Shown piece by piece: positions 1 through 7,063 of a DNA stretch of 11,287 bases. The position numbers and the translations under genes are program-made. Positions within the stretch are counted from its first letter, which is position 1, and every line of letters begins with the position of its first letter. Origin of the DNA: Comamonadaceae bacterium (GTDB lineage: Bacteria > Pseudomonadota > Gammaproteobacteria > Burkholderiales > Burkholderiaceae_C); NCBI GenBank assembly GCA_947460065.1, contig CANHGF010000049.1:1-11287 (forward strand), in the 5' to 3' direction. The notes beneath the pieces were generated by a model. It made no database searches. It was given only the letters and a program-made list of their open reading frames with translations, and was not told where the DNA came from.

Positions 1-120
1 CAGGGGTTATTGCGCTTCAAGCTGTCCAAATCAGAGCTTTGAGGGCGCAGCGCTGACGGCCAAAACGAAGTTTCAGAAAATGTTGAGGGAGGTCCGTGCG
101 GGCGCGATGCAGCTTTCATG
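1..120. other. Intergenic left edge, no gene recognised
   Basis: I see no credible coding region in this stretch. Short open frames run into the adjacent GC hairpin and have low-complexity Pro/Gly/Arg-rich translations. A minus-strand ATG at 117-119 follows a purine-rich G-block but opens a frame of only about 15 codons, so it is probably chance. No promoter or terminator could be assigned with confidence. Confidence 0.4.
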
Positions 121-156
121 CTCCCTCCCCCTGTGGGGGAGGGCAGGGGTGGGGGC
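121..156. repeat. GC-rich hairpin, dispersed-repeat-like, downstream of the operon
   Basis: Bases 123-131 (C-rich) and 135-143 (G-rich) form a perfect 9-bp inverted repeat around a 3-nt loop. A second G-rich block at 146-156 follows. Read on the minus strand it is two C-rich blocks then a G-rich block ending GGGAGC, the pattern of short intergenic repeats found in many copies in Proteobacteria. It sits 26 bases past the stop of the last gene, so it may stabilise the mRNA 3' end or help stop transcription. No T-run follows on either strand, so it is not a standard intrinsic terminator. That the motif is multicopy comes from memory of such repeats, not from this window. Confidence 0.55.
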
Positions 157-168
157 ATGGGCCTTTGC

Positions 169-2061
169 TCAAGGCTCCAAGTGGTATTCGTCCATCTTTG
201 CGCTCAGGGTCAGCTTCCAGTAGTCGACCAGACGCCAAGGCTGGTTGGTGACGATGCGGCCTTGGGAGTTTTTGTACCAGGTGGTGACGCTGGCGTGGCT
301 CCAGGAGAGCTGGCTGAGTTTGTCGTCGATGAGGACGTTGTAGGCGTCGTGCACATCGCGGCGCACTTCGGCTTCGCGCGCGCCCTGCGCTTGCAGGCCT
401 TGCAGCACGCTCAGGGTGTAGCGCACCTGGCATTCGGCCAGGAAGATGGCGCTGCCGCCATGGCCCACATTGGTGTTGGGGCCGTAGAGGACGAAGAGAT
501 TGGGGAAGTCGGGCACGGTGATGCCCAGGTAGGCGCGCGGGTTGTCATCACCCCAGACCTGACGGATCGACACACCGCCGCGGCCGCGGATGTCCATAGG
601 CCAGAGCATTTTGCCGGCCTGAAAGCCGGTGGCAAAAACAAGGGTGTCGACCTCGACAAGGCGGCCGTCGCTCAGCCGCAGGCCCTGGGGCTCGACACGG
701 CTGATGTCGGTGGTGACCAGCTCCACATGCTCACGCCGCAGCATGCGGTACCAGCCGGCGTCGCCCAGCACCCGCTTGCCAAAGGGCGGATACGTGGGGA
801 TGACTTTTTCCAGCAGGGCCTCGTCGCCTTCGAGCTCGCGCCGCATGTGGCGAACCATGGCCTCACGCAGCTGCGCGTTGTAAGCGCTGATGGACTGGTT
901 GCCGCCGTCCCAGTCGGGGTCGATCTTGAGGGCTTCAAACAAGCCGTCACCGAAGGCCCAGAACAACTGGAAGCGGTACCAGGCGGCGTAGTAGGGCAGG
1001 TTCTTGAGGGCCCATTTTTTTTCTTCGCTGACCGCCTTGTCGATGCCGGGCCTGCGCACCACCCAGGCGCCCGAGCGCTGCATCACATGCAGCGCCTGCA
1101 CCTCATCGACGATGGCCGGACCCACCTGCACCGCGCTCGCGCCGGTGCCGATCAGCGCCACCCGTTTGCCCTTGACCGAACTGCCCTCGCCCCAGGCGCC
1201 GGTATGCAGCACCTGGCCGGCAAAGTCTTGCAGGCCCGGTAGTGCAGGAATCATCGGACGATTGAGCTGACCGACCGCGCAGATCAGGACGTTGGCCTCG
1301 AGCGTCTCGATCTTGCCCTCGGCCGTGCGTGCGCGCACCTGCCAGAGCTTGCGCGCCTCGTCGTAGTGGGCCGCCTCGGCCTCGCAGCCCAGGCGCAGAT
1401 GCGGCAGCAAGCCGTACTTGCGGGCGCAGTGCTGCAGATAGGCGCGGATGCTGGGCTGGCGTGAGAAGTAGTCGGGCCAGTCGTTGTTGGGCTCGAAGCT
1501 GAATTGGTAGAAATGGTTGGGTGTATCGACGGCGCAGCCGGGGTAGCGGTTCTCATACCAGGTGCCGCCCAGTTGGGGGTTCTTTTCCAGCACGGTGTAG
1601 GCAATACCCGCTTCAGCCAGCCGCACCGCCGCGCAGATGCCGGAGGCGCCCGCGCCGATCACGATCGCGATCAGGCCCGAGGGCTGGCTTGCAGCAGCCG
1701 GTGGCGGGGTGTCCAGGCCCTCCAGGCGCATGTGCTCTAGCAGCATGGGGATGTATTCCTCATGTACCGCTTCGCCAACGGCCACCGTCATCATGCGCTG
1801 CATCAGCTCAGGCGGCGGCACTGGGCATGCAGGTGCGCCGCCGGCGGCGATGCGCTCGAGTTCAAGCACCAGCCGGTCGCGGATGGAGGCGGCCAGTTCG
1901 GGGGGCACTTTTTCCAGATGCTCCCAGGCTCCTCGAACATGGGGCCGCAGGCTCTCGAGCAGCTGCTCGTCGCCGCTGAGCTGCAGCAGCGTCATGGCCA
2001 GCGGGACGATGGCCGCGCCCTCCAGGCGCTGGCGCAACTCTTCGCTGGCCCGTGAACTCAT
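169..2061 (-). CDS. Baeyer-Villiger monooxygenase, HAPMO-like (class B flavoprotein)
   Basis: This 630-residue protein is predicted to be an FAD- and NADPH-dependent cytosolic monooxygenase that inserts oxygen next to a ketone carbonyl to give an ester or lactone. The FAD Rossmann motif GAGASG is at 136-141, the GGTWYENRYPG motif at 165-175 and the NADPH Rossmann motif GTGASA at 305-310. The class B fingerprint FxGxxxHxxxW is at 280-290, but it ends W-G rather than the usual W-P/D. R329 in the MQRSG segment aligns with the active-site Arg of phenylacetone monooxygenase. An ATG-type motif (VFATGFQAG) lies in the C-terminal half. About 130 residues precede the first Rossmann fold, a helical extension typical of 4-hydroxyacetophenone monooxygenases (about 640 aa). 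The start ATG overlaps the SDR stop (ATGA), implying coupled translation. It is the last gene of the operon. Its ketone substrate is unknown, and no esterase is adjacent. Confidence 0.9.
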   Translation of the reverse strand: MSSRASEELRQRLEGAAIVPLAMTLLQLSGDEQLLESLRPHVRGAWEHLEKVPPELAASIRDRLVLELERIAAGGAPACPVPPPELMQRMMTVAVGEAVHEEYIPMLLEHMRLEGLDTPPPAAASQPSGLIAIVIGAGASGICAAVRLAEAGIAYTVLEKNPQLGGTWYENRYPGCAVDTPNHFYQFSFEPNNDWPDYFSRQPSIRAYLQHCARKYGLLPHLRLGCEAEAAHYDEARKLWQVRARTAEGKIETLEANVLICAVGQLNRPMIPALPGLQDFAGQVLHTGAWGEGSSVKGKRVALIGTGASAVQVGPAIVDEVQALHVMQRSGAWVVRRPGIDKAVSEEKKWALKNLPYYAAWYRFQLFWAFGDGLFEALKIDPDWDGGNQSISAYNAQLREAMVRHMRRELEGDEALLEKVIPTYPPFGKRVLGDAGWYRMLRREHVELVTTDISRVEPQGLRLSDGRLVEVDTLVFATGFQAGKMLWPMDIRGRGGVSIRQVWGDDNPRAYLGITVPDFPNLFVLYGPNTNVGHGGSAIFLAECQVRYTLSVLQGLQAQGAREAEVRRDVHDAYNVLIDDKLSQLSWSHASVTTWYKNSQGRIVTNQPWRLVDYWKLTLSAKMDEYHLEP

Positions 2062-2819
2062 ACCGAATAGCCGCCGTCCACCGCCAATTGCTGGCCGGTC
2101 ACGTAGGCGGCCGCATCCGAGGCGAGGAATACCGCCACCTTGGCCACCTCCTCGGCGGTGCCGAAGCGGCGCAGCGCGGTGTTGCGCCGCATCGCATCCA
2201 CAAACTCAGGCTTGACCTGCTCCTTAAGGCGCAGGAACAGGCCGCCGTCGACGATGCCTGGCGCCACCGAGTTGGCGCGGATCTGGTAGCGGCCCTCCTC
2301 GCGGGCAATGCCGCGCACCAGCGCTTCGATGCCGGCCTTGGGTACGGTCGAGAGGATGTCCATAGGCGGGTGGCGAACAGTGCCGGCGCTGGTGATGGCC
2401 ACGAAGGAGCCGCCACCGTCTGCGCGCATCAGCGGCAGGCTGGCTTTGACCACATGGAAAAAACCATCGAGATCGCCGGCCATGGTGCGTTGCCATTCAT
2501 CAGGGTCGATGTTGGCCACATGCACCATGCTGATGTCGGCGCCCGAGGCAAACACCACGGTATGAATGCGGCCAAATTGCTGGTGCACAGCCTGCAAGGC
2601 CGCAGCCACCTGCTCACGCTCGGACAGTTGCAGAGCGAAAGCGTGGGCCTGCACGCCCAGCGCCTGCAGCGAAGCGACCACCGCCTGCGCGGCTTGGACA
2701 TTGTTGCGGTAGCTCAGGGCCACATTGCAGCCCTGGCGGGCCAGTTCGAGGCAGATGGCCTGCCCCAGGCCGCCGCTGCCGCCGATGACCACCGCCACGC
2801 CCTGGCCAAAGCCGCTCAT
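2058..2819 (-). CDS. SDR-fold protein with degenerate active site
   Basis: This 253-residue protein has the length and fold signature of the classical short-chain dehydrogenase/reductase family (FabG-like). The nucleotide-binding glycine motif GGSGGLG is at 13-19, the conserved ITS with Ser144 is present, Lys161 is followed by AG, the RANSVAPG motif follows the active site, and the protein ends in TGQQLAVDGG. The catalytic Tyr expected 13 residues after Ser144 and four before Lys161 is Ser157; the codon reads TCG on the minus strand. The tetrad Asn is Asp116, and the usual NNAG is ASGA at 91-94. It may be an SDR subfamily with altered chemistry, a structural partner or a binding protein. It overlaps the genes on both sides by 4 nt (ATGA), so its product is probably made stoichiometrically with the flavoprotein and monooxygenase. 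A normal SDR role would be interconverting an alcohol and the ketone used by the downstream monooxygenase. Confidence 0.85.
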   Translation of the reverse strand: MSGFGQGVAVVIGGSGGLGQAICLELARQGCNVALSYRNNVQAAQAVVASLQALGVQAHAFALQLSEREQVAAALQAVHQQFGRIHTVVFASGADISMVHVANIDPDEWQRTMAGDLDGFFHVVKASLPLMRADGGGSFVAITSAGTVRHPPMDILSTVPKAGIEALVRGIAREEGRYQIRANSVAPGIVDGGLFLRLKEQVKPEFVDAMRRNTALRRFGTAEEVAKVAVFLASDAAAYVTGQQLAVDGGYSV

Positions 2820-4294
2820 GGCTGGGTGCTGCGCGCTTGCAGTGCAGCGTCCTCTCCCGCGATTTTTCCGAACACCGCGCCGCGCAGCACCGAGGTGGCC
2901 CCGGTATAGACCTGGTAGTACAAGCCAGTGGCCTCACCGGCGGCGTACAGGCCAGGGACTGTGCGGCCGTCGCTGTCGACCACCTGGGCGCGGCTGTTGG
3001 TCTTGATGCCGCCGTAGGTAAAGCACACGCCAGCGATGATGGGGTAGGCCATGAAGGGGCCCTGGCCTATAGGCCGGGCCCAGTTGGACTTGCGCGGCTC
3101 CAGCCCTTGGGTGGCCAGGCCGTCCACCTTCAGCGGCGAGAACTCGCCCTTGCCGCAGGCCGCGTTGTATTGGCTCACCGTTTGCTGCAGGCCCTGCTCA
3201 TCGACCTCGATCAGCTCGGCCAACTCGGCGATGCTGCTGGACTGCACTGGCGGCTGGTCGGTGCGTATGCTGCGTTTCCAGTTGGGCACATCGTCGATGC
3301 TTTGGTCAAACACCACCCAGCAAATGCCGTCTGGCTGGTCTTTGATGGCGCGCGAGATGTGGTCGTAGTTGACGTCCACTGGCCCAGGCGCCTCGTCCAC
3401 AAAGCGCTTGCCCTGGCGGTTGACCAGGATGCCGTAAGGGAAGTTCATCACCAGCGCTTCGGGCAGCGGTGAACGCGGGTCCAGCGGCTCTGCATGAAAG
3501 GAGCTGAAGTCACCCGCTGGAGCCGCGCCCAGGGCCAGGGCCAGCCGTATGCCTTCGCCCTTGTTGTAGTAGCCGCCGCGCGCCACTGGCCGGATGTATC
3601 GGGCGGTCGGGCCGATGTAGTGCGTCATCATTTCGGGGTTGCCCTCGAAGCCACCTGAGGCAATTACCACCGAGCGGGCCGCCATTTGATGGCCCTGACC
3701 ATCCTGGCTGACCACGCCGACCTGCAGGAAGCCTTGTGCGTCCCGTCGGGTCAGCTGGTGGGCGGTGGTCTCAAAATAAAGGGCCACGCCCAGCTTGCGC
3801 GCCTGCTCCTGCAGCGCCTCGATCAGCGCCAGCCCGCCGCCCACAGGCATGAGCCGCGGCGCGGCTGCCGTCACAAAGTAAGTCGGCAGGGCGGCAAAGC
3901 GCACGCCCCATTTCTTGAGCCATTGCACCGTCGGCCCGGCCTGGGTCGACAGCGTCGAGACCAGCTCGGGGTCGGGCATGCCATGGGCCTTCACATAGCC
4001 CGGCCACTGCGCATAGTCCCGCGACACCGCTTCGATGACGTTAGGGTCGATGTGGTGGCCGGCATTGGCCACCAGCAGCTCTTCGAAGTCGTCGCTGACT
4101 TCATCCTCATTCTTCATGCGAAAGTAAGACTCGGTCCAGCGGGTATTGCCGCCGAACTCTTCGGGCGCTGAGCGCTCGAGCACCGCCACCTTGGCGCCGG
4201 CGGCAGCGGCGGCCACCGCCGCAGACAGGCCGGCGATGCCGCTGCCGATGACCAGCAGGTCGAAGCTGCTGTCAAAAGATGGGTTCTCATACAT
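2816..4294 (-). CDS. FAD-dependent dehydrogenase, TcuA/fumarate reductase flavoprotein superfamily
   Basis: This 492-residue flavoprotein belongs to the FAD_binding_2 superfamily, whose members desaturate C-C bonds or reduce enoates (tricarballylate dehydrogenase TcuA, fumarate reductase, 3-ketosteroid delta1-dehydrogenase). Visible motifs are the dinucleotide-binding GSGIAG at 17-22 with acidic E40, GGNTRWT at 48-54, ASGGFEGN at 212-219, the NRQGKRFVDE loop at 292-301, the TYGGIK segment at 426-431 and the FAD-ribityl motif GLYAAGE at 448-454. There is no signal peptide, heme-binding CxxCH or haem domain, so it is probably cytosolic. The His-rich substrate-binding segment of fumarate reductases is replaced by CFTYGG, arguing against true fumarate reductase. 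The frame stays open to 4450, but I chose the ATG at 4294: an AGAGG ribosome-binding site lies 9 nt upstream, the protein then starts just before the Rossmann fold, and overlap with the aldehyde dehydrogenase is avoided. Substrate unknown. Confidence 0.87.
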   Translation of the reverse strand: MYENPSFDSSFDLLVIGSGIAGLSAAVAAAAAGAKVAVLERSAPEEFGGNTRWTESYFRMKNEDEVSDDFEELLVANAGHHIDPNVIEAVSRDYAQWPGYVKAHGMPDPELVSTLSTQAGPTVQWLKKWGVRFAALPTYFVTAAAPRLMPVGGGLALIEALQEQARKLGVALYFETTAHQLTRRDAQGFLQVGVVSQDGQGHQMAARSVVIASGGFEGNPEMMTHYIGPTARYIRPVARGGYYNKGEGIRLALALGAAPAGDFSSFHAEPLDPRSPLPEALVMNFPYGILVNRQGKRFVDEAPGPVDVNYDHISRAIKDQPDGICWVVFDQSIDDVPNWKRSIRTDQPPVQSSSIAELAELIEVDEQGLQQTVSQYNAACGKGEFSPLKVDGLATQGLEPRKSNWARPIGQGPFMAYPIIAGVCFTYGGIKTNSRAQVVDSDGRTVPGLYAAGEATGLYYQVYTGATSVLRGAVFGKIAGEDAALQARSTQP

Positions 4295-4319
4295 GGTTGA
4301 CTGCCTCTGCCAAAGCGGC

Positions 4320-5798
4320 TCAATACTTGCGGATAAAGGGGTCGGGCATTTCCAGTTCGGTGGAGATCCATACGCTCTTGACCTCCAGAAACTCCTTGAC
4401 CGCCTCGACCCCGCCTTCGCGGCCCAGCCCACTGTCTTTGTAGCCCCCAAACGGGGTGGTGAAGCTGGTGGAGCGGTAGTTGTTGATCCAGACGGTGCCG
4501 GCGCGCAGCTTGGCGCTCATGTGCATGGCGCGGTGCAGGCTGCGGGTCCAGACACCGGCGGCCAGCCCGAAGCGTATGTCGTTGCCGATGCGCACCGCGT
4601 CGGCCTCGTCCTTGAACTTGAGCACCGACAGCACCGGTCCAAAAACCTCCTCCTGAGCAATGCGCATGTGGTTGCTCACCCCGGTAAATATGGTGGGCTC
4701 GACGAACTGGCCAGCGCCATAGCCCGGGCCAGTGCGTGCATTGCCGCCCAGAGTCACCACCGCGCCTTCGGCCTTGGCGATGCCGATATAGCTCATCACC
4801 TTGTCAAACTGCGGCTTGGTCGCCACCGGCCCGACCTGTATGCCAGGCTCGGCCGGATTGCCGATTTTTGCGTCCTTGCAAATGGCCAGCAGCCGCTCGA
4901 TGAATTCGTCGTGGATGCTCTCTTGCAGCAGCAGGCGCGAGCCGGCCATGCAGGTTTGTCCCCCCGCCGAAAAAATACCAGTGACCACGCCATTGGCCGC
5001 GTTGGCCAGGTCGGCGTCGTCGAACACGATGTTGGGTGACTTGCCCCCGAGCTCTAGCGTGCAGCGCTTGAGGTGCTGAGCGGCCTGCACAGCCACCCGG
5101 CGTCCGCCCTCGTCACCGCCGGTAAAAGCCACTGCCGCCACATCGGGATGGGCGATCAGCGGCTCGCCCACCTCTTTGCCAAAGCCGGTGATCACGTTAA
5201 ACACGCCGGGCGGAAAGCCGGCCTCGACGAACAGCCGGCCGAGCTCGAACATCGATACCGAGGTGTGCTCCGAAGGCTTGGCGACGATGGTGTTTCCTGC
5301 GGCCAGCGCCGGCGCCACTTTCCAGGCGGTCAAGAGCAGCGAGGAGTTCCAGGGCGTGATGGTGGCCACCACACCGACAGGCTCGTAGCGGGTGTAGTTG
5401 AAGACCTTGGGCTTGTCGATGGGGATGACCGCGCCTTGAATCTTGTCGGCCAGGCCGCCGAAGTAGTAGAAGTATTTGGCGGTGTACCTGACCTGGCCGA
5501 GCACCTCGCTCAGCAGCTTGCCGTTGTCGCGGCTTTCGATTTTGGCCAGCTGCTCCGCGTTTTTATCGATCAGGGCGCCGAGCTTGTAGAGCAGGGCGCC
5601 ACGGTCGGTGGCCGACATCTGGCCCCAGGGGCCTTGCAAGGCAGCGGCAGCCGCCTTGGCCGCCTTGTCGACGTCTTTGGCATTGCCTTGGGGTACCTGT
5701 GCCCAGGCCTGGCCCGAGTAGGGGTCGAGCGCGTCAAAGTATTGGCCGGAGTCGGGGGCGAGCCACTCGTTGTTGATCAGCAGTTGGCAGGTTTGCAT
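4320..5798 (-). CDS. NAD(P)-dependent aldehyde dehydrogenase
   Basis: This 492-residue protein is a full-length ALDH superfamily member that would oxidise an aldehyde to a carboxylic acid in the cytosol. The oxyanion-stabilising Asn151 is in TPWNSS, the cofactor-binding Lys174 in AKPSE, the general-base Glu249 in LELGGKSP and the nucleophile Cys283 in GGQTCMAG. EEVFGP is at 383-388, and a C-terminal FGGYKDSGLGREGG motif is present. The usual FTGSTxxG cofactor motif reads FTGGDEGG at 225-232, a mild departure that may affect NAD versus NADP choice. The closest general type is the betaine/phenylacetaldehyde/hydroxymuconic semialdehyde group. I see no clear Shine-Dalgarno sequence before the ATG. 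The preceding 53-nt gap, the widest in the operon, carries small repeats. A likely job is oxidising an aldehyde or alcohol-derived intermediate before CoA activation. Confidence 0.93.
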   Translation of the reverse strand: MQTCQLLINNEWLAPDSGQYFDALDPYSGQAWAQVPQGNAKDVDKAAKAAAAALQGPWGQMSATDRGALLYKLGALIDKNAEQLAKIESRDNGKLLSEVLGQVRYTAKYFYYFGGLADKIQGAVIPIDKPKVFNYTRYEPVGVVATITPWNSSLLLTAWKVAPALAAGNTIVAKPSEHTSVSMFELGRLFVEAGFPPGVFNVITGFGKEVGEPLIAHPDVAAVAFTGGDEGGRRVAVQAAQHLKRCTLELGGKSPNIVFDDADLANAANGVVTGIFSAGGQTCMAGSRLLLQESIHDEFIERLLAICKDAKIGNPAEPGIQVGPVATKPQFDKVMSYIGIAKAEGAVVTLGGNARTGPGYGAGQFVEPTIFTGVSNHMRIAQEEVFGPVLSVLKFKDEADAVRIGNDIRFGLAAGVWTRSLHRAMHMSAKLRAGTVWINNYRSTSFTTPFGGYKDSGLGREGGVEAVKEFLEVKSVWISTELEMPDPFIRKY

Positions 5799-5826
5799 GG
5801 CAGGGTTCGGGGGTATTTGATACAGG

Positions 5827-5862
5827 CCTCGGTGAGTCAGGCCGAGGTCATTTAGGCCGAGG
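5827..5862. repeat. Small inverted and direct repeats between two operon genes
   Basis: CCTCGG at 5827-5832 is inverted as CCGAGG at 5842-5847. A second direct copy of the ggccgaggt unit covers 5855-5863, at the very 3' end of the acyl-CoA dehydrogenase gene. The minus-strand transcript could form a 6-bp GC stem with a 9-nt loop that competes with a second pairing. There is no T-run, so it is not an intrinsic terminator. It lies just upstream of a gene without a clear ribosome-binding site. A function is speculative. Confidence 0.35.
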
Positions 5863-7063
5863 TTTCAATCGGGTTGCGGCCGCTGGTCAGCTCGGGGGTC
5901 TTGACCTTGCCCAGCAGGGCGTCGGAGATGATCCGCAACTGGATTTCCGAGGTGCCTTCGAAGATCTTGGTCAGGCGCGCGTCGCGCCAGTAGCGCTCGA
6001 CCGCGAAATGCGTGGTGTAACCCGCACCGCCGAGTATTTGAATGGCTTCGCTGGTGACTTCCTCGGCCATTTCAGCGGCCAGGTACTTGACCATGGCGGC
6101 CTCGGTGTCGCAGCGCTGGCCTTCGTCGATCTTGGTGCAGACCGAATACATCAGCTGGCGGCAGGACTCGATCTGCGCAGCCATGTGCGCGAGCTTGAAA
6201 CGTATCGCCTGGAAGTGGGCAATGGGCTGGCCAAACTGCACCCGGTCTTGGGCATAGGCCATGGCGTCTTCCAGGGCGCCGCGGGCCAGACCGATGGATC
6301 GGGCCGCGGTTTGCGCGCGCGAGCTCTCCAGGCCGGAGGTGACCAGGTAGAAGGCCTTGCCTTCTTCGCCCAGCATGTTTTCGGCCGGCACGCGTACGTT
6401 GTCCAGAGCGAGCTCGCAGGTGTTCCAGCCGAAGTAGCCGATCTTGGGGATGGGATGGCCCTGGATGCCGGCCGGCCAGGCACCGCGCGGCTTTTCCACA
6501 ATGAAGGCGCTCAAGCCCAGATGGCGGCGTTTGGGGTCGACGTTCGGGTCGGTGCGGGCGATGACCACCAGAAAGTCGGCGCCATCGCCGAAGGTGCACC
6601 AGTATTTGTTGCCGGTGATCAGCCAGTCATTGCCCTCGCGCCGCGCCCGCGTGGCCAGGCCCGAGATGTCAGAGCCTGTGCCCGGCTCGGACATGGCCAG
6701 CGCCCCAAGAAACTGCCCGCTGGCCATGCGCTTGAAGTATTTTTCTTTCTGCGCGGGCGAGAAGGCCGAGCCCGGGATGATGCTGTGCGCCATCGAGTGG
6801 CGGATGATGCTGGAGACGCTCATCCAGGCTCTAGCCAGCTCCTCGGAGATCAGGCAGTATTCAAAGCAGCCCATGTCCAGACCGCCGTATTCGGTCGGCA
6901 TCTTGATGCCGAAGTAGCCCAACTCGGCCATCTTGTCGCGCAAGCTCATCGGGATCGCGCCTTTTTCCGGATCGAGCTTGTTGGCAATGGGCAGCACTTC
7001 CTGCATGGCGAACTTGCGCGTCGCCTCCTGCAGCATCAGTCGCTCTTCGGTGAGATAGGTCAT
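5852..7063 (-). CDS. Acyl-CoA dehydrogenase
   Basis: This 403-residue protein has the normal length and domain layout of the FAD-dependent acyl-CoA dehydrogenase family, which introduces a trans-alpha,beta double bond into an acyl-CoA and passes electrons to ETF. Signature 1, AMSEPGTGSD, is at 123-132, signature 2 spans roughly 342-363 around GGAGYT, and the putative catalytic base Glu369 lies in KIFEGTSE. The PKIGYFGWNTCEL segment at 206-218 precedes the usual DNVRVP loop and is typical of dehydrogenases acting on branched, cyclic or dicarboxylic acyl-CoAs rather than plain fatty acids, a weak inference. Its ATG shares one base with the stop of the MmgE/PrpD gene (TGATG), so translation is coupled. 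With the downstream-acting MaoC hydratase and CitE-like lyase it would supply the enoyl-CoA that is hydrated and cleaved. Confidence 0.93.
   Translation of the reverse strand: MTYLTEERLMLQEATRKFAMQEVLPIANKLDPEKGAIPMSLRDKMAELGYFGIKMPTEYGGLDMGCFEYCLISEELARAWMSVSSIIRHSMAHSIIPGSAFSPAQKEKYFKRMASGQFLGALAMSEPGTGSDISGLATRARREGNDWLITGNKYWCTFGDGADFLVVIARTDPNVDPKRRHLGLSAFIVEKPRGAWPAGIQGHPIPKIGYFGWNTCELALDNVRVPAENMLGEEGKAFYLVTSGLESSRAQTAARSIGLARGALEDAMAYAQDRVQFGQPIAHFQAIRFKLAHMAAQIESCRQLMYSVCTKIDEGQRCDTEAAMVKYLAAEMAEEVTSEAIQILGGAGYTTHFAVERYWRDARLTKIFEGTSEIQLRIISDALLGKVKTPELTSGRNPIETSA

Noticed and set aside
117..119. Tiny minus-strand ORF starting just after the GC hairpin with a G-rich upstream block
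   Set aside because: Only about 15 codons; the apparent ribosome-binding site is part of the repeat itself.
118..1242. Long plus-strand open frame opposite the Baeyer-Villiger gene
   Set aside because: High-GC antisense shadow: the composition is Ala/Gly/His/Val-rich with no recognisable domain, while the minus strand encodes a clearly conserved monooxygenase. The same applies to the other long plus-strand frames across the window.
4295..4450. N-terminal extension of the flavoprotein frame up to 4450
   Set aside because: It overlaps the end of the aldehyde dehydrogenase gene, translates to unconserved Arg/Ser-rich sequence, and the ATG at 4294 has a ribosome-binding site and sits just before the Rossmann fold.
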